In this document: positions 55,203 through 64,000 of the stretch, in pieces
Layout: each line of letters begins with the position of its first letter
How positions within the stretch are numbered: position 1 is the first letter of the stretch
NCBI GenBank assembly: GCA_900315155.1
Contig: OMYB01000002.1
Coordinates: forward strand, 62,001 to 126,000
Direction of reading: 5' to 3'
DNA: 64,000 nt
Origin: an uncultured Selenomonadales bacterium
Lineage (GTDB): Bacteria; Bacillota; Negativicutes; Selenomonadales; Selenomonadaceae
Translations under genes and position numbers: made by a program
Notes under the pieces: generated by a model
The model's input: the letters and a program-made list of their open reading frames with translations, nothing else
Databases searched by the model: none
Told to the model about the DNA's origin: nothing

Positions 55203-56418
55203 ATTCGTACCGCAGAGCTTCGATTGGGTCGAGCTTTGCGGCTTTTCGCGCCGGATAAATGCCGAAGAACAGGCCGATGCCGACGGAGAAGACAAAGGAA
55301 ACGATGATGGGCAGCGGTGTGATGACCGTCGTGAAATTGCCGAATTTCGCGATGAGCTGCGAGGCCACGCAGCCAAGGCCGATGCCGATGAGCCCGCCGA
55401 TGATGCCGATGACCATCGACTCGATGAGGAACTGCGTCATGATGTTCATGAACGTCGCCCCGAGTGCCTTGCGGATGCCGATCTCGCGCGTGCGCTCCGT
55501 GACGGAGACCATCATGATGTTCATGATGCCGATGCCGCCGACGAGCAGCGAAATGCCCGCGATGGAGCCCAGGAGCAGCGTGAGCATCGCCGTGGACTGG
55601 CTCACGGTCTCCATGAGGCTCGTGAGGTTGCGCACATGGAAATCATCGTCCTTGCCATTCGTGATATGGTGGCGGCTGCGCAGCAGCTGCTCGATCTGCT
55701 CCTGCACCTGGTCCATCTTATCCGGGTCCGAGACCTGCACGTTGATGGACTGGACATACGTGATGCCCATGACGCGCTCCTGCGCCGTCGTGAGCGGGAT
55801 GTAGACCATGTCATCCTGGTCCTGCCCCATGGAGGACTGGCCTTTCGATTTCAGGAGGCCGACGACCTTGAATGGCTGGTTCTTGATGCGGATGGTCTTG
55901 CCAACGGGGTTCTCGTTCTCGAACAGGTTCGAGGCCACCGTTGTGCCGATGACGCAGACGCGCTGACGCTTATCGAGGTCGTTCTTCGTGATGAACGAGC
56001 CATAATCGATTTCGAGAGAGCGGATGGCGAGGAACTCCGGCGTCACGCCCTGCACGCTCGAGTTCCAGTTGTTGCTGCCGTTGACGAGCTGAGAGGACGT
56101 GCTGACGGCCGGCGAAACGTAGTCGATGTTCTTGACCTTGCTCTCGATGGCCTTGGCATCATCGTATTTCAGCGTCTGCATAGAGCCCGCCGCCCCGCGC
56201 ACGCCGCCGCGGTTCGACGAGCCCGGCGAGACGATGAGCATGTTTGAGCCGAGGCTCGCGATGGAGCTTGTCACGTTGCTGCGGACGCCCATGCCGATGG
56301 AGACCATCGCGATGACGGCGCCGACGCCGATGATGATGCCGAGCATCGTCAGGAGCGTGCGCATCTTGTTCGCCATGAGCGAGGTCAGTGCCATGGCAAA
56401 GCTTTCTTTAAACAACAT
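55201..56418 (-). CDS. MacB-type ABC transporter permease
   Basis: 405 residues. One N-terminal membrane helix (RTLLTMLGIIIGVGAVIAM), a large extracytoplasmic domain (GSNMLIVSPGSS to about residue 270), and three C-terminal helices with the FtsX/MacB pattern VGGIGIMNIMMVSVTERTRE and GIRKALGA. In MacB-type systems this part works with an ATPase, an adaptor and TolC. It overlaps the ATPase gene by 11 bases. Unlike E. coli MacB, the ATPase is a separate chain, as in the YknYZ type of Firmicutes. Confidence 0.93.
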   Translation of the reverse strand: MLFKESFAMALTSLMANKMRTLLTMLGIIIGVGAVIAMVSIGMGVRSNVTSSIASLGSNMLIVSPGSSNRGGVRGAAGSMQTLKYDDAKAIESKVKNIDYVSPAVSTSSQLVNGSNNWNSSVQGVTPEFLAIRSLEIDYGSFITKNDLDKRQRVCVIGTTVASNLFENENPVGKTIRIKNQPFKVVGLLKSKGQSSMGQDQDDMVYIPLTTAQERVMGITYVQSINVQVSDPDKMDQVQEQIEQLLRSRHHITNGKDDDFHVRNLTSLMETVSQSTAMLTLLLGSIAGISLLVGGIGIMNIMMVSVTERTREIGIRKALGATFMNIMTQFLIESMVIGIIGGLIGIGLGCVASQLIAKFGNFTTVITPLPIIVSFVFSVGIGLFFGIYPARKAAKLDPIEALRYE

Positions 56419-57136
56419 CCATGACCACGCCCTTTCCTTCGTCGCGGGTGATGCGCCCGTCGCGTACGAGCAGCTGACGGCTCGCGCAGGCAGCGATTTC
56501 CGGCTCATGCGTGACGAGGATGACCGTGCGGCCCTCCTCGTGCAGGCGCTCGAAGATGCGCATGATCTCCTTCGTCGATTTCGTATCGAGGTTGCCCGTC
56601 GGCTCATCCGCCATGATGATGTGCGGGTCGTTCACGAGAGCCCGCGCGATGGCGACGCGCTGCCGCTGGCCGCCCGAGAGCTCGTTCGGCTGATGGTCGG
56701 CGCGGTCTGCCAGGCCGACGGCTTCGAGGAAATGCATGGCGCGCTCGCGGCGTTCGTGCAGGCCGACGCCCGCGTAGACGAGCGGCAGGGCCACGTTGTC
56801 GAGCGCGGAGATGCGCGAAAGCAGGTTGAAGTTCTGAAATACGAAGCCGATCTTGCCATTGCGCGTATGGGCGAGGTCGTCGTCGCTGAGATGGGCGACC
56901 TCCTGTCCGTCCAGCTTGTACGAGCCCTCCGTCGGTCGGTCGAGGCAGCCGAGGATATTCATGAGCGTCGATTTACCCGAGCCGGACGGTCCCATGAGCG
57001 CCGCGAACTCCCCTTTGTGGATATCGATGTCGATGCCGTCGAGCGCCGCGAGCGTTTCCTCTCCGATATGATAGATTTTCCGGATGCCGCGCAGCTGGAT
57101 GGTCGCGACGCGGTTGTCCTGTTTGTTTTCTGCCAT
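56408..57136 (-). CDS. MacB-type ABC transporter ATP-binding protein
   Basis: 242 residues. Walker [16 protein letters not shown] near residue 50, signature [15 protein letters not shown] near 150, Walker B IIMADEPTGNLDTKS and the H-loop VTHEPEIAACA. This is the LolD/MacB subgroup of mechanotransmission transporters. The start is ATG at 57136 with GGGAG eight bases upstream; a GTG three codons earlier is less likely. It follows the adaptor gene by 16 bases. Confidence 0.95.
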   Translation of the reverse strand: MAENKQDNRVATIQLRGIRKIYHIGEETLAALDGIDIDIHKGEFAALMGPSGSGKSTLMNILGCLDRPTEGSYKLDGQEVAHLSDDDLAHTRNGKIGFVFQNFNLLSRISALDNVALPLVYAGVGLHERRERAMHFLEAVGLADRADHQPNELSGGQRQRVAIARALVNDPHIIMADEPTGNLDTKSTKEIMRIFERLHEEGRTVILVTHEPEIAACASRQLLVRDGRITRDEGKGVVMDVV

Positions 57137-57152
57137 AGTGCTCACTCCCGCA

Positions 57153-58280
57153 TTACATCGGTGGGCCGCCCGGATGATCGCTCTTGCTTGAGCTCGAGGA
57201 TTTCTTCGTGGCCGTATAGGTCGAGACGACCTCCTCGCCCTCCTCGAGGCCGGAGAGGATTTCTACGTATTCATCGCTGTAGATGCCCGTATCGACGTAG
57301 CGGTTTTCCTGGCTGCCATCCGGATTCCGGATGATGACGTACGAGCCGTTGGAGTCCGTCTTCAGCGTCGAGATTGGCACGGCGAGTACGTTATCCCGGT
57401 TTGCCGTGTTGATCTCCACACGCGCTGTCATGGCCGGCAGGAGCTCGTTATCCGGGTCATCGACATCCAGCGTGACGTAGTAGTAGATGACGCTTGCCGA
57501 GGAGCTGCTGGAGCTGGAGCTCGAAGACTGCGTATCCCACGTGTTGCTCGTATCCGTCTGCGAAATCTTGGAAACGCGGGCCGTGAATTTCTTGTTCGTA
57601 TAGGCATCGACCGTGAACGTGGCCTCCTGGCCGACCTTCACGTTGCCGATATCCGTCTCATCGACTTTTGCCTGAATCTGCTTCTTCGAGAGGTCGGCGA
57701 TACGCATGATGACCGTCGGATTGTCCGAGCCCTGCGTGGCCATCGTGCCGGCCGTCTTCGGCTCGCCGACGACGACGCCGTCCATCGGCGCCGTGATGAC
57801 CGTCTCCGCGAGGTCGGACTCCGTCTCCTCCAGCGCAGACTTCGCCGTATCGTAGTTGTAGGCTGCGTCCTCGTACTGCTCCTGCGTGTCCGCGCCGATG
57901 GAGTAAAGATAGCTCACGCGGTCGAACTTCGCCTTGGTGTTCGTGACCTTGAACTGCGCCTGGTCGCGCTTGGACTCGTAGTCCTTTCCGTCGAGGATAG
58001 CGACCGTCTGGCCAGCCTTGACCGTGTCGTTTTCCTTGACGAGCACCTCTTTGATGCGCGCCGTGATCTTCGAACTGACCTCGACGGAGTCGACCGGACG
58101 GATCGTACCCGTCGCGGATACCGTAGATTTCATGTCCATACGCATGACAGCGGTCGTCTCGATAGCTTTCTGCGCTTTTGCTGCCTGCTGGCTCTGGTAG
58201 TATTTCCAGCCGCCGAACGCACAGGCCGCGACGAGGGCGACGGCGATGGCGATCTTCGCCTTGCCAGGGATTTTTATCAT
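57153..58280 (-). CDS. Efflux adaptor (MacA/HlyD type)
   Basis: 375 residues. An N-terminal membrane anchor (IAIAVALVAACAFGGW) is followed by a lipoyl-like and hairpin region (GTIRPVDSVEVSSKITARI, LVKENDTVKAGQTVAIL), a helical hairpin, and a beta-barrel part. Near residue 245 is an unusual run of ten serines. The C-terminus ends in Ser/Lys-rich sequence and GGPPM. The adaptor joins the inner-membrane MacB-type transporter to TolC. It follows tolC by 40 bases. Confidence 0.93.
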   Translation of the reverse strand: MIKIPGKAKIAIAVALVAACAFGGWKYYQSQQAAKAQKAIETTAVMRMDMKSTVSATGTIRPVDSVEVSSKITARIKEVLVKENDTVKAGQTVAILDGKDYESKRDQAQFKVTNTKAKFDRVSYLYSIGADTQEQYEDAAYNYDTAKSALEETESDLAETVITAPMDGVVVGEPKTAGTMATQGSDNPTVIMRIADLSKKQIQAKVDETDIGNVKVGQEATFTVDAYTNKKFTARVSKISQTDTSNTWDTQSSSSSSSSSSASVIYYYVTLDVDDPDNELLPAMTARVEINTANRDNVLAVPISTLKTDSNGSYVIIRNPDGSQENRYVDTGIYSDEYVEILSGLEEGEEVVSTYTATKKSSSSSKSDHPGGPPM

Positions 58281-58320
58281 ATCGTTTTCACCTCATGAAT
58301 TGGGCTCAAAAACACCCTGC

Positions 58321-59775
58321 TCACTTCTTATCCTGTGCGAGTTCCTGAACAGTGGCCTGCGCCTCATTCGCCGAAGCCTTCGAGGTCTTCGAAGCAGCCG
58401 AAGTCGTTGCAGGAGTGTCAGCGGAAATCGGGGATTTCTCGAGAACGGTCTTCACATCCGTCACGAGCTCGCCCGATGCCTTGCGCTCGCCGTCGTTCAG
58501 GCCGATGCCCATCTCGTTTTCGACCTGTGCCTTGTAGCGGGCGTAGTCATACTGCGCACTGATATGGTTCAGTCGTGCCGTGGAAAGGGCGAGCTGGGCA
58601 TCGATGATGTCGAGCATGAGCCCTTCACCCGCGCGGTACTTCTCCCGGGCGATGTAGTAATCCTGCTCGGCCTGGCCGACCGCATCCGACGTCGAAGTAA
58701 AGCGCTTCTCCGCCTCGCGCATGTTGTAATATGCCTGACGCAGGTCGAGATCGATGCTCTCTTTTGTCTTCAGGACATTGAGTTTCGCGATATCGCGCTG
58801 GTTCTCGGCTTCCTTGATCTCCGCTTTCGTCACGCCGCTGTCAAAGATGTTCCACGACAGGCCGATGCCAGCCGAATAGGAGGGGCTGCCGCTGCCTTTC
58901 CCGTCATTCCAGTCCACGCCCCAATTCGGGTTGGCCGTGCCATTGATGGTCAGCTTCGGGATATTGCCAGCCTTGGCCTGCTTGATGCTGAGTTCTTTTT
59001 GCTCCAGCGTGTACTGATCGACGAGGAGATCCTTGCGGTTCCGATACGCGTAATCGATGGCATCATCCATGCCGATCTCGAACGTATCGTACTGGAAATC
59101 CGTCGTGAGGTTCAGCGGCTCGCGGCGGTCGATGTTCAGGAGGTTCCGCAGCGTCGCGAGATCGACTTCGTAAGCGTTCTGGGCCTTGATGAGCTGCTGG
59201 CGCGCGTTGGAGAGCTCGACGGACGAGCGCAGCACATCGATTTTCGCCTTGGAACCAGCGGAGTACAGCTGGCTGACGTTCGTATAGTGCGCCTCGTAGT
59301 TGTTCACGGACTCCTGGTCGACGTCGATGGTCTTGCGCGCCTCCAGCGCGTCATAGTAGGCCTTGATGACACTGAGTTTCAGGTCCTCGCGCTCGCGCTC
59401 CGTCGTCAGGCGGGCTGCATCCACGCCGATCTCGCCGCTCTTGATGCGAGCCTCATTCGCGCCGCCCGTGTACAGGGGGATACTAGCCGAGATGCCGCCC
59501 AGAGAGGACGAGGATTGCCAGTCTTCTCCCTGTTCCTTTGACGTCTTGAACACATTCGCGCTGGTATCCACGCTGACGCGGTTCGAGCCCTTGGCCTGTT
59601 CCAGTGTATGCTCGGCCGAGTCCTCGCCCTTCTGCGTGATGAGCAGGCCGGTGTTCTGCGCCAGGGCTATCTGGATGGCATCTTCGAGGGATACGTCCGC
59701 CGCATACGCAGACGGCGTCCCCGTCAGCAGAGCCGCTGCCACGGCCGCTGCGAGCCATGCTTGTTTCTTTTTCAT
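58321..59775 (-). CDS. tolC: TolC-family outer-membrane factor
   Basis: 484 residues. Signal peptide KKKQAWLAAAVAAALLTGTPSAYA, then the duplicated OMF fold with long helical regions (SLEDAIQIALAQNTGLLI; YTNVSQLYSAGSKAKIDVLRS, in parts; and YIAREKYRAGEGLMLDIIDAQ). It forms the outer-membrane channel of the efflux pump encoded downstream. Its presence is independent evidence for a second membrane. The ATG at 59775 starts the signal peptide and has GGAG upstream, although the spacing is about 12 bases. It is divergent from recQ. Confidence 0.94.
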   Translation of the reverse strand: MKKKQAWLAAAVAAALLTGTPSAYAADVSLEDAIQIALAQNTGLLITQKGEDSAEHTLEQAKGSNRVSVDTSANVFKTSKEQGEDWQSSSSLGGISASIPLYTGGANEARIKSGEIGVDAARLTTEREREDLKLSVIKAYYDALEARKTIDVDQESVNNYEAHYTNVSQLYSAGSKAKIDVLRSSVELSNARQQLIKAQNAYEVDLATLRNLLNIDRREPLNLTTDFQYDTFEIGMDDAIDYAYRNRKDLLVDQYTLEQKELSIKQAKAGNIPKLTINGTANPNWGVDWNDGKGSGSPSYSAGIGLSWNIFDSGVTKAEIKEAENQRDIAKLNVLKTKESIDLDLRQAYYNMREAEKRFTSTSDAVGQAEQDYYIAREKYRAGEGLMLDIIDAQLALSTARLNHISAQYDYARYKAQVENEMGIGLNDGERKASGELVTDVKTVLEKSPISADTPATTSAASKTSKASANEAQATVQELAQDKK

Positions 59776-59965
59776 ATATCGATCGTTCTCCTTCTGTTTC
59801 ATGGATTAGTCCAATGAGAGAGACATAACAGGTATCTCCTACGAGAATATTTTTGCGAAATCCCGGGAAATTCCTGCTTCTTACAAAGTTTTTACTCGAA
59901 ATATGATAAAATAAAGTTGTTGACCGACGCTTAGGTCGTCATAAAAAAGGAGTTAATAAACATCC

Positions 59966-61744
59966 ATGACTGATTCATATTTCGAGCAGGCTCTGCTCCT
60001 GCTCCGGAAATTTTACGGATATCCCTCGTTCCGCCCGGCGCAGGAGCCCGTCGTGCGCAGCCTGCTCGCGGGACACGATACGGTCGCGATCATGCCGACA
60101 GGGGCGGGCAAATCGATCTGCTTCCAGATTCCCGCGCTCATATTTCCCGGCATCACGCTCGTGATCTCGCCGCTCATCTCGCTCATGAAGGACCAGGTTG
60201 ATGCGCTCTCGGAGCAGGGCATCGCGGCGACCTATATCAACAGCAGCCTTTCGATGAAAGAATCGGGCGCGCGCCTCGACGCCATCGCCCGCGGCAAGTA
60301 CAAACTCATCTACGTCGCACCCGAACGGCTCGATACGGGCTATTTCCAATACATCCTCGAGCATCAGCCCATCTCGATGGTCGCCGTCGACGAGGCACAC
60401 TGTCTCTCGCAATGGGGACACGACTTCCGCCCGAGCTACCGGCAGATCGCCCCGTTCATCGCCGGGCTCCCGCGCCGCCCGCTCGTCACCGCTTTCACGG
60501 CAACGGCGACGCCCGAGGTCCGCGACGATATCGTGCGCCTGCTCGATCTCCATCACCCGGACATCCACGTCTCAGGCTTTGACCGTCCGAATCTCTACTT
60601 CGAGGTGCAGCGCGGCGTCGACAAGAAGACATTCATCACGCGTTACCTCAAGGATCACCCCGATGAATCGGGCATCATCTACGCGGCCACACGCAAGGAG
60701 GTCGACAAGCTTTACGAGTTCCTGAAGAAAAAGCGCCTGGCCGTCGGCCGCTATCATGCGGGGCTTTCCGACCAGGCACGTGCAAAGGCACAGGATGATT
60801 TCCTCTACGATAACCTCCAGGTCATCGTCGCGACGAACGCGTTCGGCATGGGCATCGACAAGAGCAACGTGCGCTTCGTCATCCACTACAATATGCCAAA
60901 AAATATCGAGGCCTACTATCAGGAGGCCGGCCGCGCGGGCCGCGATGGCGAGCCAGGTGAATGTATCCTGCTCTTTTCGCCACAGGACACGATGACCCAG
61001 CGCTACCTCATCAATGTTTCGACCGAGGACGAGCAGCGCAAGATCCACAATCTCAGCAAGCTGCAGAAGATGGTCGACTACTGCCACACGCCGGACTGCC
61101 TGCGCGCCTTCATCATCCGCTATTTCGGCGGAGTCCCGGAGAAAGACGAATGCGACAACTGCAGTACATGCCTCTCGGCAGATGAAAAGGAAGACATCAC
61201 GATTCCCGCGCAGATGGTCTTTTCCTGCGTCTACCGCATGCACGAACGCTTCGGCCTCACGCTCGTCGCGCAGGTGCTCAAAGGCTCTGCTGACCAGCGC
61301 GTGCGCCAGCTGCATTTCGACGAACTCTCCACCTATGGCCTCATGAAGAACCGCAAGCTCGCCGACATCAAGCTGCTCATCCAGCGCTTCATCGCGACGG
61401 ATTACCTCGCGCTCACGGAAAGCGAATACCCCGTCATCCGCCTGCAGCCCGCCGCCTACGACGTCCTCAAAGGCAGGCGCAAGGTCTGGCAGGCCGTGCC
61501 GAAGAAGGTCGAAAAAGCGCCCGCCACACCGAAGCTTTTCGACTATCTGCGTACGCTGCGCAAGGACATTGCGAGCGAGAACCACATCCCGCCGTACCTC
61601 GTCTTTTCCGACGCTACGCTGCGCGATATGTGCGAAGTCCAGCCCACGAGCCTCGACGAAATGCTGAACGTCAAGGGCGTCGGTGAACGGAAACTCGAAC
61701 GATTCGGCCAGCAGTTCCTCGACTGCATCCGGCAGCACCGCTGA
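59966..61744 (+). CDS. recQ: ATP-dependent DNA helicase RecQ
   Basis: 592 residues. Walker [12 protein letters not shown] (Lys49), DEAH box [20 protein letters not shown], a zinc-binding domain with four cysteines ([19 protein letters not shown]) and a C-terminal HRDC domain ([29 protein letters not shown]). RecQ unwinds recombination and replication intermediates in the 3'-5' direction. Length and domain order match bacterial RecQ. AAAGGAG lies about a dozen bases before the ATG. Divergent from tolC. Confidence 0.97.
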   Translation: MTDSYFEQALLLLRKFYGYPSFRPAQEPVVRSLLAGHDTVAIMPTGAGKSICFQIPALIFPGITLVISPLISLMKDQVDALSEQGIAATYINSSLSMKESGARLDAIARGKYKLIYVAPERLDTGYFQYILEHQPISMVAVDEAHCLSQWGHDFRPSYRQIAPFIAGLPRRPLVTAFTATATPEVRDDIVRLLDLHHPDIHVSGFDRPNLYFEVQRGVDKKTFITRYLKDHPDESGIIYAATRKEVDKLYEFLKKKRLAVGRYHAGLSDQARAKAQDDFLYDNLQVIVATNAFGMGIDKSNVRFVIHYNMPKNIEAYYQEAGRAGRDGEPGECILLFSPQDTMTQRYLINVSTEDEQRKIHNLSKLQKMVDYCHTPDCLRAFIIRYFGGVPEKDECDNCSTCLSADEKEDITIPAQMVFSCVYRMHERFGLTLVAQVLKGSADQRVRQLHFDELSTYGLMKNRKLADIKLLIQRFIATDYLALTESEYPVIRLQPAAYDVLKGRRKVWQAVPKKVEKAPATPKLFDYLRTLRKDIASENHIPPYLVFSDATLRDMCEVQPTSLDEMLNVKGVGERKLERFGQQFLDCIRQHR

Positions 61745-61797
61745 GTTGCACCGTGTCCAGCGACCCGATCATTTTCCCGTAAAGGAGTACTGTCATC

Positions 61798-63135
61798 ATG
61801 GAACCAGAAGAACAAGAACGCATCGATCAGACCGCCTCAGAGCTCATTGCCTTCCTGCAGGAATGCCCGACCCCCTTTCATACCGTCCAGGCCGTGAGCC
61901 GCCGCCTGGCGCAGGTCGGCTTTACGGAGCTGGACCCGCGCCGCCCCTGGCAACTGGAGCAGGGCGGGAAATACTTTGTCTCCATCTACGATTCCTCGCT
62001 GATCGCCTTTTCGATTGGCAGCCGCGGCCCGATCCGCATCACGGCATCGCATACGGACTCCCCCGGACTGCGTATCAAGCCGAATTCCCTTTGCAGCGAG
62101 GAAGAACTGACCTATCTGGGCATCCAGATCTACGGCGGCCTCAGCGTCCCGTCCTGGCTGGACCGCCCGCTCTCCCTCGCCGGGAAGATGGTTCTGCAGG
62201 CGGAGGATCCCTTCCATCCGGATGTCCATCTGTTCGACTGGAAACAGCCGGTCGCCACGATTCCGAGCCTCGCCATCCATCTGAACCCGAAACTCAACGA
62301 AGGCGTAAAGATCAACCCCCAGACCCAATTCCTCCCCATCCTCTCGCTCGAGGAGTCCTGGAATGACGTACGGGACAAGCATGACTTTTCGGAATATCTC
62401 CTGAAGAAACTGGGAAAAGAAATTCCAAAGGAAGGATTCGGCATCGACAGCTATGCGTGTGACATCCACCTGTATAACGCCGAAAAAGGATGCACGCTCG
62501 GGCTCCAGAACGAGATGCTCTCGGCGCCCCGCCTTGATAATCTCACGTCTGTCAAAGCCGAAGTCGACGGCCTATGCAGCGGATCCTTGTCCGGAGAAGG
62601 GCTGCTCGTCGGTGCTTTCTTCGATAACGAAGAAGTCGGCAGCCAGACGAAACAGGGCGCTGCCTCCCTCGTCCTGCGGGACACGATCGCCCGCATCTAC
62701 CGCCTCATGGGCTGGGGAGAAGATGCCATGTACGAGGATGTCGCACGCGGGTTCATGCTCTCGCTGGACGTAGCCCAGGGCTCCCATCCGGGCTACGCCG
62801 AAAAGATGGAGCCTTCTAACGCCCCCTATCTCGGAAGGGGCGTCGTCATCAAACAAAACTGCTCCCAGGCCTATGTCGGCGATGCCGAAGCCATCGCCAT
62901 AGCCCGCGCCCTTTGCCAGCGCTATACGGAATATGGCTCCCAGGACTATCTGAACCGCAATACCATCCGCGGCGGTTCGACCTTTACCGCAAAAGCCACG
63001 GCCATCCTCCCCATCCGCGCGGTCGACATCGGTGTTCCCCTCCTCGCCATGCACTCCGCCCGCGAACTCATGGCCGTCTACGACCAGGTCGATCTGACGA
63101 CTCTCGTACAGGGATTCTATCAGAGGAATATCTGA
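61798..63135 (+). CDS. M18 family aminopeptidase
   Basis: 445 residues. The metallopeptidase residues of the M18 family are visible: ITASHTDSPGLRIKP (first metal histidine and Asp), FFDNEEVGSQTKQGA with the catalytic Glu pair, SLDVAQGSHPGY and the last ligand in VPLLAMHSARELMA. It is a cytoplasmic enzyme that removes N-terminal residues, often acidic ones, from peptides. AAAGGAG precedes the ATG. It follows recQ by 53 bases on the same strand and ends at a terminator shared with the next, converging gene. Confidence 0.95.
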   Translation: MEPEEQERIDQTASELIAFLQECPTPFHTVQAVSRRLAQVGFTELDPRRPWQLEQGGKYFVSIYDSSLIAFSIGSRGPIRITASHTDSPGLRIKPNSLCSEEELTYLGIQIYGGLSVPSWLDRPLSLAGKMVLQAEDPFHPDVHLFDWKQPVATIPSLAIHLNPKLNEGVKINPQTQFLPILSLEESWNDVRDKHDFSEYLLKKLGKEIPKEGFGIDSYACDIHLYNAEKGCTLGLQNEMLSAPRLDNLTSVKAEVDGLCSGSLSGEGLLVGAFFDNEEVGSQTKQGAASLVLRDTIARIYRLMGWGEDAMYEDVARGFMLSLDVAQGSHPGYAEKMEPSNAPYLGRGVVIKQNCSQAYVGDAEAIAIARALCQRYTEYGSQDYLNRNTIRGGSTFTAKATAILPIRAVDIGVPLLAMHSARELMAVYDQVDLTTLVQGFYQRNI

Positions 63136-63155
63136 CCCGCCGATGCCAAATACGC

Positions 63156-63188
63156 AAAAATCCCGAACCACCATGGCTCGGGATTTTT
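63156..63188. terminator. Bidirectional terminator
   Basis: Arms AAAAATCCCGA and TCGGGATTTTT pair perfectly around an 11-base loop, between the converging M18 peptidase and NERD-like genes. Confidence 0.92.
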
Positions 63189-63212
63189 GCTATCTAGTTT
63201 TGTTCGGATGAT

Positions 63213-63848
63213 TCAGACCAGTTTTTGTATCAGGGAAACGGCCTGTTTTTTCTCCGCTGGGGTGAAAGAACGGCGCCGGACGTCCGCCCGGATATGCTCG
63301 ATGAGGGATTCCTCGTCCGTAAAGCAGTGCTCCGCATCTCCCGGCATGTCGCCATCCGGGCAGTAGAGACTGCCGTCCGCCTGGGCATCGACGCCATGAG
63401 CCAGCATATAGCCGCGCATCTGCGTCGTGACCCATTTGAGCTGCTCCATCGGCGAAGTGCCTTCTTGCGCAGTTTCCCCATCCTTATTCAGGATGACAAA
63501 AATCATGTCCTTGCCGACAACCACCGCGTCGTAGAGACAGTGGCCATGCAAACGCACATGCGTGAAGATATGGAAACTGTCCGGCAGTCGCTCCAGGAAC
63601 ACCGCCTCCTGCTGCGGCGCATGCAGGTCCCTCCGATGTACGCGTGCCGTCTGGAACGCGCGGACGGCGAGCACGCCGATAAAGAACCACAGCAGCATGA
63701 AGCTGATCGGATACTTCTCCGGCTTCGCCACCGTGATATAGATGCCCCCAAGGGTAATAGCCGCGCAGACGGCGCTGGCCAGAAAATACATCCGCATCGA
63801 CTTGCGATGATTGATCTTTCGTACGTGGACAACAGCCACAGGAAACAC
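63213..63848 (-). CDS. Membrane protein with NERD-like region, unknown
   Basis: 211 residues. Two predicted membrane helices lie near residues 18-40 (MRMYFLASAVCAAITLGGIY) and 46-66 (PISFMLLWFFIGVLAVRAF). The soluble part that follows has LERLPDSFHIFTHVRLHG and YDAVVVGKDMIFVILNKDGE, which resembles the start of NERD (nuclease-related) domains, but the usual E-x-K catalytic pattern appears changed (LNKDGE). The function is not known. The start is uncertain: GTG at 63848 has only two bases between AAAGG and the codon, while a GTG three codons later is better spaced. An extended -10 box lies at 63877-63882. Confidence 0.6.
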   Translation of the reverse strand: MFPVAVVHVRKINHRKSMRMYFLASAVCAAITLGGIYITVAKPEKYPISFMLLWFFIGVLAVRAFQTARVHRRDLHAPQQEAVFLERLPDSFHIFTHVRLHGHCLYDAVVVGKDMIFVILNKDGETAQEGTSPMEQLKWVTTQMRGYMLAHGVDAQADGSLYCPDGDMPGDAEHCFTDEESLIEHIRADVRRRSFTPAEKKQAVSLIQKLV

Positions 63849-63876
63849 AACCTTTCTACATAAACAATCTGCAGCT

Positions 63877-63885
63877 ATTATACCA
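63877..63885 (-). promoter_or_regulatory. Extended -10 promoter of the NERD-like gene
   Basis: TGGTATAAT on the minus strand is an extended -10 box; the -35 region is weak (TTTCCT at 18 bases). The start codon lies about 30-40 bases downstream. Confidence 0.6.
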
Positions 63886-63943
63886 TATATCCGCCCATGC
63901 AGGAAAGCCAGGCATCGATAACACGAAAATCATCCGATGACCT

Positions 63944-64000
63944 TTATTTTACCGTGATTCCCAATGCCTCTCCCCATGTCTCCAGGAGCATCGGCAAGCG
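63944..64000 (-). CDS. C-terminal end of an unidentified gene
   Basis: Eighteen codons and a TAA stop are open to the window edge on the minus strand (RLPMLLETWGEALGITVK). It is too short to identify. The NERD-like gene follows it in the same direction. Confidence 0.5.
   Translation of the reverse strand, partial: RLPMLLETWGEALGITVK

Overview
The window (about 64 kb, high GC) looks like chromosomal core DNA of a diderm Firmicute of the class Negativicutes (Selenomonas/Mitsuokella type). The reasons are an OmpM-like outer-membrane porin with an N-terminal SLH domain (5642-6991), a TolC-type outer-membrane factor, Tat genes, and a Firmicutes-type gene order lepA-hemW-hrcA-grpE-dnaK-dnaJ-prmA-rsmE-mtaB-hinT-rpsU-yqeY with a CIRCE operator. 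The genus is inferred. I see no rRNA, CRISPR array, insertion sequence or prophage.

Layout. 1-5261: end of an FAD dehydrogenase, an ArsB/NhaD-type permease, glnS, an HD-domain protein and the niacin repressor niaR. 5323-5474: tRNA-Glu and tRNA-Asn. 5642-7137: the SLH porin with its own promoter and structured leader. 7268-13671: one-carbon/redox block (exonuclease, nfnB, nfnA, a short MTHFR, fhs, folD). 13732-18590: prenylquinone and export block (ubiA, ubiD, tatC, two tatA/B, polyprenyl synthetase). 18738-22665: small membrane protein, floA, short nfeD, chemoreceptor. 22851-37169: the conserved translation/heat-shock block read leftward, interrupted by a diguanylate cyclase between dnaJ and prmA. 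37202-42081: a two-gene restriction-modification module (res then mod) between lepA and rpsT. 42241-46526: rpsT, a MATE exporter, a SEC-C protein, a cell-wall amidase. 46653-53916: a polar amino-acid ABC transporter split by a two-component system with a lone sugar-type binding protein. 54108-63848: an HD-GYP protein, a tolC-macA-macB-type efflux operon, recQ, an M18 aminopeptidase and a NERD-like membrane protein. The last 57 bases hold the end of another leftward gene.

How the genes work together. FolD, Fhs and MTHFR interconvert formate, methenyl-, methylene- and methyl-tetrahydrofolate, and NfnAB beside them balances NAD(H), NADP(H) and ferredoxin. UbiA, UbiD and the polyprenyl synthetase fit prenylation and decarboxylation in menaquinone synthesis. 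HrcA/CIRCE controls the chaperones. A GGDEF enzyme and an HD-GYP enzyme suggest c-di-GMP turnover, and a chemoreceptor suggests taxis.

The most unusual points are: a 66-base palindromic element inserted in frame in hemW, resembling Rickettsia-type palindromic elements; a low-GC target-recognition segment in the mod gene of a res-first restriction module; and a shared promoter-operator (AAAGTACTAA next to the -10 box) in front of both halves of the split amino-acid transporter.
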